Below are positions 57,544 through 64,000 of a stretch of DNA of 64,000 bases, one piece after another. Each line of letters starts with the position of its first letter. Positions within the stretch are counted from its first letter, which is position 1. The stretch lies in the NCBI GenBank assembly GCA_046292445.1, contig JBKBQT010000005.1:1-64000 (forward strand). The letters run 5' to 3'. The notes beneath the pieces were generated by a model. It saw nothing but the letters and a program-made list of their open reading frames with translations. It was not told the DNA's origin and did no database searches. Both the position numbers and the translations under genes were made by a program. Origin of the DNA: CALIZF01 sp046292445 (GTDB lineage: Bacteria > Pseudomonadota > Alphaproteobacteria > Rhodobacterales > Rhodobacteraceae).

Positions 57544-58686
57544 GTGACCCACAATCCCGTCCGCCCCTGGCGCAACATCGACCGGCGCCGGTCGCGTCAG
57601 ATCCGGGTCGGCAAGGTGCTGGTCGGGGGCGATGCACCGATCAGCGTGCAGACGATGACCAATACCCCGACCGAGGATGTCGCGGCGACGCTCGACCAGA
57701 TCCGGCGGGCCGCGGTGGCGGGGGCGGATATCGTGCGCGTGTCCACCCCCGATGAGGCCTCGACGGCGGCGCTGCGCGAGATCTGCGCCGAGAGCCCCGT
57801 GCCGATCGTGGCCGACATCCATTTCCACTACCGCCGCGCCATCGAGGCGGCCGAGGCGGGCGCGGCCTGCCTGCGGATCAACCCCGGCAACATCGGCAGC
57901 GCCGCGCGGGTGCGCGAGGTGATCCGGGCGGCGAAGGATCACGGCTGTTCGATCCGCATCGGCGTCAATGCCGGCAGCCTCGAGCGCGACCTTCTGGAAA
58001 AATACGGCGAACCCTGCCCCGAGGCGATGGTGGAAAGCGGGCTCGACCATATCAAGATATTGCAGGAAAACGATTTTCACGAATTCAAGATCAGCGTGAA
58101 GGCATCGGACGTGTTCCTTGCCGCGGCTGCCTACCAGCAGCTTGCCGAGGCGACGGATGCGCCGATCCATCTCGGGATCACCGAGGCGGGCGGGCTGGTG
58201 TCGGGGACGGTGAAGTCGGCCATTGGCCTCGGCAGCCTGCTCTGGGCCGGGATCGGCGACACGATCCGGGTGTCGCTGTCGGCCGATCCGGTGGAGGAGG
58301 TGAAGGTCGGTTTCGAGATCCTGAAAAGCCTCGGCCTGCGCCACCGGGGGGTGACGATCATCTCCTGCCCGTCCTGCGCGCGGCAGGGGTTCGATGTCAT
58401 CCGCACCGTTTCCGTGCTCGAGGATCGGCTCGCCCACATCACCACCTCGCTCAGCCTGTCGATCATCGGCTGCGTTGTGAACGGGCCGGGCGAAGCGCTG
58501 ATGACCGATATCGGCTTCACCGGCGGCGGGGCGGGCAAGGGGATGGTCTATCTGGCCGGCAAGCAGGCCCATACGATGGGGAACGACCGGATGATCGACC
58601 ACATCGTGGAACTGGTCGAGGCCAAGGCGGCCGAGATCAAGGCCGCCGAGGCCGCGGCGGCAGAAAGCGCGGCGGCGGCCGAATAG
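57544..58686 (+). CDS. ispG: 4-hydroxy-3-methylbut-2-en-1-yl diphosphate synthase (flavodoxin)
   Basis: The 380-residue [4Fe-4S] enzyme makes HMBDP in the MEP isoprenoid pathway. It shows GDAPISVQTMTNTPT near the N-terminus, the Cys pair in SCPSCARQGFDV and the third Cys in IIGCVVNGPGEA. The start is GTG at 57544 (MTHNPVRPWRNIDRR) with AAGGAG about nine bases upstream. The C-terminal tail is Ala/Glu-rich. ispDF of the same pathway is at 21-22 kb. Confidence 0.97.
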   Translation: MTHNPVRPWRNIDRRRSRQIRVGKVLVGGDAPISVQTMTNTPTEDVAATLDQIRRAAVAGADIVRVSTPDEASTAALREICAESPVPIVADIHFHYRRAIEAAEAGAACLRINPGNIGSAARVREVIRAAKDHGCSIRIGVNAGSLERDLLEKYGEPCPEAMVESGLDHIKILQENDFHEFKISVKASDVFLAAAAYQQLAEATDAPIHLGITEAGGLVSGTVKSAIGLGSLLWAGIGDTIRVSLSADPVEEVKVGFEILKSLGLRHRGVTIISCPSCARQGFDVIRTVSVLEDRLAHITTSLSLSIIGCVVNGPGEALMTDIGFTGGGAGKGMVYLAGKQAHTMGNDRMIDHIVELVEAKAAEIKAAEAAAAESAAAAE

Positions 58687-58700
58687 CGGCCCCGCGCCGG

Positions 58701-58955
58701 TCAGCGCCCCATACGCCGCGTCAGTTGTGCCGCCTTGCGCGCGAGCTTGGCCGTCTCGCGTGCCTTGCGGGCCTGTTCGGCCTCGGCCGAGGCGGGCGCC
58801 TTGCCGGGGGGCTGCGCACCCTTGCCAGCGGGCTTGCCGCCCGGCTTCGCACCGCCCGGACGGGTCGCGGCCTTGGTCGCGCGCGTGATGGCGGTCGTCA
58901 CCGCGCGGCGGGCGAAAAGGCGGGTGACATAGTTTACGATCTGGTCGAGGTTCAT
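58701..58955 (-). CDS. Hypothetical basic protein
   Basis: The 84-residue protein begins MNLDQIVNYVTRLFARRAV. The middle is a Gly/Pro/Lys-rich linker (GGAKPGGKPAGKGAQPPGK) and the end a basic helix (ARKARETAKLARKAAQLTRRMGR). It has no signal or clear fold. It is convergent with ispG after 14 bp and lies 64 bp downstream of scpB. I do not recognise a family; codon use is like its neighbours. Confidence 0.55.
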   Translation of the reverse strand: MNLDQIVNYVTRLFARRAVTTAITRATKAATRPGGAKPGGKPAGKGAQPPGKAPASAEAEQARKARETAKLARKAAQLTRRMGR

Positions 58956-59019
58956 TCTGTGCCTCCGGTCTGGCTCGACAATGGGGGCTGGCGCCTGGCC
59001 CTGCAAGCGGCGCCCGCGG

Positions 59020-59637
59020 TCAGTCTTCGAACAATTCGCTCTGGCCCTCTGGGGGGGGGGCGTCATCGGGGTCGGGCGGGGCGGGACGGGTGTCGAGCAG
59101 CCCCGCCTCGCGCAATTCGCGGATGCCCGGCAGATCGCGCGCGCTCTCGAGACCGAAATGGTCGAGGAACCGCTGCGTGACCACGAAGGTCACCGGGCGG
59201 CCCGGCGTCTGGCGGCGGCGCCCGAGGCGGATCCAGTCGAGTTCGAGCAGCTGGTCGATCGTCCCGCGGCTGACCGCCACGCCGCGGATCGCCTCGATCT
59301 CGGCCCGGGTGACGGGTTGGTGATAGGCGACGATGGCCAGCGTCTCGATCGCGGCGCGCGACAGCTTGCGCGTCTCGGTCACCTCGCGGTGCATCAGGTG
59401 CCCGAGGTCGGGCGCGGTGCGGAACGCCCAGGCATCGCCGACCCGCACGAGGCGCACCCCGCGCCCCTCGTAGCGGCGGGCCAGCAGCACCAGCGCCTCG
59501 GCCGCATCGCAGCCCGGCGGCAGGCGGGCGTCGAGCGCGGCCGTCGTCAGAGGCTCGGCCGAGGCGAAGAGCATCGCCTCGACCATCCGCTCCTGCTCGG
59601 CCAGCGGCGGGGCGGGGAAGAGCGACGGCTCGCTCAC
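59020..59637 (-). CDS. scpB: Segregation and condensation protein B
   Basis: The 205-residue protein is a subunit of the SMC-ScpA-ScpB condensin. It has two winged-helix domains, with LAEQERMVEAMLFASAEPLT near the start and TRKLSRAAIETLAIVAYHQPVTRAEIEAIRG in the middle. Its GTG start at 59637 overlaps the scpA stop (GTGA). Near the 3' end the coding strand has a run of ten C residues (59051-59060) encoding part of DAPPPEG. Confidence 0.96.
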   Translation of the reverse strand: MSEPSLFPAPPLAEQERMVEAMLFASAEPLTTAALDARLPPGCDAAEALVLLARRYEGRGVRLVRVGDAWAFRTAPDLGHLMHREVTETRKLSRAAIETLAIVAYHQPVTRAEIEAIRGVAVSRGTIDQLLELDWIRLGRRRQTPGRPVTFVVTQRFLDHFGLESARDLPGIRELREAGLLDTRPAPPDPDDAPPPEGQSELFED

Positions 59638-60401
59638 GGCGTCCGGCCGCGCAAGACGAGCGGGGCGAAGGGTTCGTCCTGCCGCAACGTGATGCGCCCC
59701 TGCCGCGCGAGTTCCAGCGCCGCCGCAAAGGTCGCGGCGGTGGCCGAGCGGCGGCGGGCCGGCGTCGTCCAGCCCTCGGGCAGCCATGCCTCGAGCGGAA
59801 CCCAGCCGGCCGCATCCCCGATCATCGCGCGCAGCCGGTCGAGCGCCTCGTCCATGGTGTAGACATCGCGCCGGTCGAAGGCGAGCGGGCGGAACGCGTC
59901 GCGGGTGCGCAGGCGGGCATAGGCCTGCAGCAGGTCGAGCAGGCTGGCGGTGTAGTCGATGCGCACCACGCGGCGCGCCACTTCGGGCGCACCGCGCGCA
60001 AAGACGTCGCGCCCGAGCTGGTCGCGTGCCATCAGCCGCGCCGCCGCATCGCGCATCGCCTGAAGCCGCTCGAGCCGCAGCGCCAGCGCCGCCGCCATGT
60101 CCTCGGCCGCCGGTTCCGCCGCGCCCGGCTCGGGCGGCAGCAGCAGGCGCGACTTCAGATAGGCCAGCCAGGCCGCCATCACGAGATAATCGGCCGCCAG
60201 TTCGATCCGCAGCGCGCGGGCCCGGGTGACGAAGGCGAGGTATTGTTCGGCCAGCGCCAGCACCGAGATGCGGCGCAGGTCCACCTTCTGGCTGCGCGAG
60301 AGCGTCAGCAGCAGGTCGAGCGGCCCCTCGAACCCGTCGAGATCGAGGACGAGCGCCTCGGGGCCGGCGGTGCCGCCGGTGTCCGAACCCGTGTCAGACA
60401 T
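59634..60401 (-). CDS. scpA: Segregation and condensation protein A
   Basis: The 255-residue kleisin bridges the SMC heads in the condensin complex. The N-terminal LDGFEGPLDLLLTLSRSQKVDL is the ScpA signature, followed by LAADYLVMAAWLAYLKSRLLLP. The C-terminal winged helix includes TFAAALELARQGRITLRQDEPFAPL. The start at 60401 overlaps the nagZ stop by 8 bp, and the stop overlaps scpB. Confidence 0.96.
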   Translation of the reverse strand: MSDTGSDTGGTAGPEALVLDLDGFEGPLDLLLTLSRSQKVDLRRISVLALAEQYLAFVTRARALRIELAADYLVMAAWLAYLKSRLLLPPEPGAAEPAAEDMAAALALRLERLQAMRDAAARLMARDQLGRDVFARGAPEVARRVVRIDYTASLLDLLQAYARLRTRDAFRPLAFDRRDVYTMDEALDRLRAMIGDAAGWVPLEAWLPEGWTTPARRRSATAATFAAALELARQGRITLRQDEPFAPLVLRGRTP

Positions 60402-61389
60402 CGCCGCCGAGGCGCGCGAGTTCGGCCGCAAGCGCCGCGAGATCGGCCGCATCGGGCGCGCGGCGGGCGGCCAGCGCCCGATCGGCACGGGCAGCGGCGG
60501 CGGGCGTCAGGCGCCCGGCGGCGGCAACGACCGCCGCCATCTCGTCCCGCCGTCCATTGCAATGCAGCGCGACATCGCAGCCCGCCGCAATCGCGGCCGA
60601 AGTCAGCGCGCCGAGGTCCCCCGAAAGCGCCTGCATCGACATGTCATCGGTCATCACCAGCCCAGCAAAGCCGATCGCCCCCCGGATCGCCGCCATGACG
60701 GCGGGGGACAGCGTCGCCGCCCGGTCAGGGTCGAGCGCAGTGTAGACGACATGCGCCGTCATCGCCAAGGGCAGGTCCGCAAGGGCAGCGAAGGGGGCGA
60801 AATCGGTCTCGGCCAGGCGGGGCAGGGGGGTCTCGACGCGCGGCAGGGCGAGGTGGCTGTCGGCGGTGGCGCGGCCGTGGCCGGGGATATGCTTGACGAC
60901 CGGCAGCACGCCGCCGGCGAGCAGGCCGTCCGCCGCCGCCCGCGCGCGCCGGGTGACCGTCGCCGCGTCGGTGCCCAGGCAGCGGTTGCGCAGGAACGGA
61001 TGCGTGTCGGGCCCGGCGATGTCGCAGCAGGGCGCGCAATTGCCGTCGATGCCGAGGCCGCGCAGTTCGGCCGCGATGATGCGGTGGCGCAGCCACAGGG
61101 CGCGGATGGGATCGGCCGCGGCCCCGGCATGGTCGAGCGGTGGCGACCAGTCCCGCGCCAGCGGCGGGCGCAGGCGCTGCACGCGCCCGCCCTCCTGGTC
61201 GATGAACACCGGCGCATCGCGGCCGACGGCGCCGCGCAGCGTGTCGGTCAGGGCGCGGAGCTGGGGGGCATCCACGATGTTGCGGGCAAAGAGGATGAAG
61301 CCCCAGGGGTCGGCCTCGCGCAGGAAGGCCGCTTCGGCGCGCCCGAGCGCCGGGCCTTCGGGCGCAAGGATCGTCGCGCCGGCTGTCAC
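60394..61389 (-). CDS. nagZ: Beta-N-acetylhexosaminidase, NagZ type (GH3)
   Basis: The 331-residue cytoplasmic enzyme removes N-acetylglucosamine from anhydromuropeptides in wall recycling. The GH3 signature KHIPGHGRATADSH (catalytic His/Asp loop) and the nucleophile region VMTDDMSMQAL are present. FIDQEGGRVQRL is typical. GTG at 61389 overlaps the stop of the SPOR gene (GTGA). Confidence 0.96.
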   Translation of the reverse strand: MTAGATILAPEGPALGRAEAAFLREADPWGFILFARNIVDAPQLRALTDTLRGAVGRDAPVFIDQEGGRVQRLRPPLARDWSPPLDHAGAAADPIRALWLRHRIIAAELRGLGIDGNCAPCCDIAGPDTHPFLRNRCLGTDAATVTRRARAAADGLLAGGVLPVVKHIPGHGRATADSHLALPRVETPLPRLAETDFAPFAALADLPLAMTAHVVYTALDPDRAATLSPAVMAAIRGAIGFAGLVMTDDMSMQALSGDLGALTSAAIAAGCDVALHCNGRRDEMAAVVAAAGRLTPAAAARADRALAARRAPDAADLAALAAELARLGGDV

Positions 61390-62261
61390 CGATGGGTGAC
61401 CGGCACGCAGCGCAGATCGCCCGATTCGATCGCGGTGCAGAACCGGCGGGCGTCGTCCTCGCTTTCGAAACTGGCGACGCGCAGGCGGATGAAATCGCGC
61501 CCCGCGCTCGTGGCCGGCTGCAGCACACGGGCCTTGCCCTCGATCAGCGCGCCGGCGCGGGCGGCGATGCGATCCCAGTCGGCGCGGGCGGCCTCGGCAT
61601 CGTCATAGGCGCCAAGCTGGGCAAGGCGCGTGCCGGGGCGCAAGGAGGCCGGATCGCGCTCCTCGACAGCGCGGGCGGCGACGCTGCGCAGGCCCGACAG
61701 GCCGAGCGAGGCGAGATCGGCGCCCCCTGGGGCGCCGGGACGCGCGCGCGGACGCAGCGATCGGGCAAGGCCGTTGCCGGTGTCGCCCGCAGGGGCGGTC
61801 TCGGCGATGTCGATGGCCGATTCGCTCAGCGCCCGCGCGACCGCCGCCTCGATGGCCAGATCGGTATCGACCGGGGCCGCTTCGGCGGATGCGGCAGGCG
61901 GTGCGGCGACCGCCGGGGCGAGATCGTCGGGTGCAAAGGATGCCGGCGGCGGCGCAAGCGCGACGCGCTCGGCCGGGCGCGCCGCGCCGCCGGTCGCCAC
62001 CACCGCATTCACCGCAAGGCCGGTATGGGCCGCGATCCGCCCGCCCGGATCGGCCGGCGCCACGCGCATGGGCCCCTGCACGGCCTGCAGCACCGGCACC
62101 CCGGTCACGTCGAGCACCGCGAGCCGGTAGCCCCACCAGGCCACGCCGGCCAGAAGGGCGACCGATGTCACGGCGCCCGCGATGTTGATCAGATACCCCA
62201 TGCCCGCGGATGCGCGCGCCGGGGATTCGTCCGGGTCGAACCCGAAGGAAGCCTCCGCCAT
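61386..62261 (-). CDS. SPOR domain inner-membrane protein
   Basis: The 291-residue protein has one membrane span at about residues 22-48 (YLINIAGAVTSVALLAGVAWWGY), a long Ala/Pro-rich periplasmic linker and a C-terminal SPOR domain (about 220-290, LAQLGAYDDAEAARADWDRI). SPOR domains bind denuded peptidoglycan at the septum. It sits between argS and nagZ, an order seen in many alphaproteobacteria, and its stop overlaps nagZ. Confidence 0.93.
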   Translation of the reverse strand: MAEASFGFDPDESPARASAGMGYLINIAGAVTSVALLAGVAWWGYRLAVLDVTGVPVLQAVQGPMRVAPADPGGRIAAHTGLAVNAVVATGGAARPAERVALAPPPASFAPDDLAPAVAAPPAASAEAAPVDTDLAIEAAVARALSESAIDIAETAPAGDTGNGLARSLRPRARPGAPGGADLASLGLSGLRSVAARAVEERDPASLRPGTRLAQLGAYDDAEAARADWDRIAARAGALIEGKARVLQPATSAGRDFIRLRVASFESEDDARRFCTAIESGDLRCVPVTHR

Positions 62262-62334
62262 TGTCCTGCTCCGTCGCGGCCGGGCGGTGCCCGGTCCGTC
62301 GTTGCCTCACAGTCCCGGGCGTCTGCGCCTGTGC

Positions 62335-64000
62335 TCAGCGCATTTCCTCGGCCGGGACGACACCCACGATACCGAGGCCGGTGGCGATCACAACCTGCGT
62401 TGCCCGCACGAGGGCGATTTTGGCGGCCGACGTTGCAGGATTGCCCTCCTGCAGGAAGCGCAGGGATGCATCCTCGGTGCCGCGGTTCCACAGGGCGTGA
62501 AAGTCCGAGGCGAGATCGTAGAGATAGAAGGCCACCCGGTGCGGCTCGGCCCCGCGCGCGGCGATGTCCACAAGGCGCGGCCATTCGGCCAGCTTGGCGA
62601 TCAGCGCCAGTTCGGCCGGATGGGCCAGTTGCGCAAGGTCGGCCGCGCCGAGGGCGGCATCGGCCGTGTCGATCCCCGCCTCGGCCGCCCGGCGCAGCAC
62701 CGAGGCGGCGCGGGCATGGGCGTATTGCACGTAGAAGACGGGGTTTTCCTTGGTCTGCTTGCGCACCTCGTCATAGTCGAAATCGAGCGCGGCATCGTTC
62801 TTGCGGGTCAGCATGACGAACCGCGTGGCATCCGCCCCGACCTCTTCGACTACGTCGCGCAGGGTGACGAAGGTGCCCGCGCGCTTGGACATCTTGACCG
62901 GCTCGCCGCCGCGGGTGAGCTTGACGAGCTGCATCAGCCGGACCTCCAGCGGCACGCGGCCCCCCGACAGGGCGGCCACGGCGGCCTTCATCCGCTTGAC
63001 GTATCCGCCATGGTCCGCGCCGAACACGTCGATCAGAAGGTCGAACCCGCGTTCGATCTTGTCGAAGTGATAGGCGATGTCGGGGGCGAAATAGGTCCAG
63101 GCGCCGTCCGACTTGCGCACCGGGCGGTCCACGTCGTCGCCGTGCAGGGTGGACCGGAACAGCGTCTGCTCGCGCGGCTCCCAGTCCTCGGGGGTCTTGC
63201 CCTTGGGCGGCTCGAGCACGCCTTCGTAGATCAGCCCGAGGCCGCGCAGCCGCTCGAGCGCCGCCTCGATCCGGCCGGTGCCGTAGAGCGCCTTTTCCGA
63301 GGCATAGACATCCATCCTGACGCCGAGCGCGGCCAGATCCTCGCGGATCATGGCCATCATCATCTCTGTCGCCGTGTCGCGGAAGAGGACGAGCCATTCC
63401 GATTCGGGCGCATCGATGTAGCGGTCCCCGAACCGGTCCTTGAGCGCCTCGCCGACCGCCACCAGGTAGTCGCCGGGATAGAGCCCGGCCCGGATGTCGG
63501 GCGAGAGGCCATGCGCCTCGCGGTAGCGCTCGTAGGCCGACCGGGCCAGCACCTCGACCTGCCCGCCGCCGTCGTTGATGTAGTATTCGCGCGTGACGTC
63601 CCAGCCGGCAAAGGCCATGAGGTTGGCCAGCGCATCGCCGAAGACCGCGCCGCGGACATGGCCGACATGCATCGGCCCGGTGGGATTGGCGCTGACGAAT
63701 TCGATATTGACGCGCCGCCCCGCGCCCTGCGTTCCGCGCCCGTAGGCGGTGCCGTCCGCGAGGATCGCGGCCACGAGGCGCTGCCAGGTCGGCGCGGCGA
63801 GGCGCAGGTTGAGAAACCCGGGCCCGGCGACCTCGGCCGCAGCGAGGCGCGGATCATCGGCAAGCCGGCACGCCAGCGCCTCGGCGATGGCGCGGGGCGG
63901 CTGGCCGGCCGGCTTGGCCAGCACCATCGCGGCGTTGGTCGCCATGTCGCCATGGGCGGGGTCGCGCGGCGGCTCGACGGCGACGGCGCTGCGGTCGAGA
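62335..64000 (-). CDS. argS: Arginyl-tRNA synthetase, N-terminus outside the window
   Basis: About 555 residues of this class I synthetase are visible. The HIGH-like GPMHVGHVRGAVFGD and the KMSKR-type PVKMSKRAGTFVTL are clear, and the DALR domain ends at EEMR. The frame is open to the window edge with EPPRDPAHGDMATNAAMVLAK, which precedes the catalytic domain; perhaps 25-30 N-terminal residues are missing. It charges tRNA-Arg. It is the first visible gene of the argS-SPOR-nagZ-scpAB operon. Confidence 0.97.
   Translation of the reverse strand, partial: LDRSAVAVEPPRDPAHGDMATNAAMVLAKPAGQPPRAIAEALACRLADDPRLAAAEVAGPGFLNLRLAAPTWQRLVAAILADGTAYGRGTQGAGRRVNIEFVSANPTGPMHVGHVRGAVFGDALANLMAFAGWDVTREYYINDGGGQVEVLARSAYERYREAHGLSPDIRAGLYPGDYLVAVGEALKDRFGDRYIDAPESEWLVLFRDTATEMMMAMIREDLAALGVRMDVYASEKALYGTGRIEAALERLRGLGLIYEGVLEPPKGKTPEDWEPREQTLFRSTLHGDDVDRPVRKSDGAWTYFAPDIAYHFDKIERGFDLLIDVFGADHGGYVKRMKAAVAALSGGRVPLEVRLMQLVKLTRGGEPVKMSKRAGTFVTLRDVVEEVGADATRFVMLTRKNDAALDFDYDEVRKQTKENPVFYVQYAHARAASVLRRAAEAGIDTADAALGAADLAQLAHPAELALIAKLAEWPRLVDIAARGAEPHRVAFYLYDLASDFHALWNRGTEDASLRFLQEGNPATSAAKIALVRATQVVIATGLGIVGVVPAEEMR

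Overview
This 64 kb window is a very GC-rich alphaproteobacterial chromosome segment that fits the order Rhodobacterales (Rhodobacter/Paracoccus-like relatives). The evidence is the dusB(nifR3)-ntrB-ntrC-ntrY-ntrX block, an NtrC lacking the sigma-54 contact loop, a fused ispDF, hemA preceded by a perfect FNR-type box, DUF6477 and DUF6456 genes, a detached gene-transfer-agent (GTA) style lysis pair, VPLPA-CTERM and Hint/RTX surface proteins. Genes are tightly packed, with many ATGA, GTGA or TGATG stop/start overlaps. I see no prophage, integrase, transposase, CRISPR array or rRNA.

Layout. 0-5.8 kb: the end of a polyamine-type ABC ATPase, a TetR regulator with ppk2, then a minus-strand operon of an EamA exporter, a P-loop ATPase, metA and an alpha/beta hydrolase. 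5.9-13.6 kb: a large RTX protein, guaA, a non-pyrrolysine MttB homologue, a divergent DUF6477/DUF6456 pair sharing an AT-rich intergenic region, and two identical tRNA-Asp genes. 13.6-21 kb: the ntr nitrogen-control cluster. 21-25 kb: isoprenoid and phospholipid genes (ispDF, pgpA), a CinA C-terminal amidase and adenine deaminase. 25-30 kb: a Hint-domain protein, an SDR with an altered active site, a second RTX protein and an orphan ABC ATPase. 30-34.7 kb: a short YafY-type regulator divergent from tatABC, a DUF815 ATPase and a LytM protein that has lost its zinc ligands. 34.7-40.3 kb, minus strand: pcm, surE, an SDR, grxD, a small membrane protein, bolA and purL.

40-49 kb: two small membrane proteins, a LysR gene divergent from a fused indolepyruvate:ferredoxin oxidoreductase across an 8-5-8 palindrome, an acyltransferase, murI, and epmA divergent from its substrate gene efp. 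49-54 kb: a VPLPA-CTERM protein, argC, ccmE, the GTA-type endolysin and holin, and an M20 dipeptidase. 54-64 kb: a DUF4189-like exported protein, hemA, a RodZ-like protein with ispG, then a minus-strand operon argS (cut by the window edge), SPOR protein, nagZ, scpA and scpB.

Most of the window is housekeeping. I did not find a clearly new defence or mobile system. The best leads for something undescribed are: (i) the DUF6477/DUF6456 divergon with a perfect DnaA box and a near CtrA site; (ii) a family of palindromic elements found mainly between convergent genes, including one with perfect 36-bp arms; (iii) a degenerate LytM lipoprotein; (iv) a possible small RNA ending in a strong terminator behind the lysR gene; (v) the conserved-looking but uncharacterised EamA/P-loop ATPase pair translationally coupled upstream of metA.
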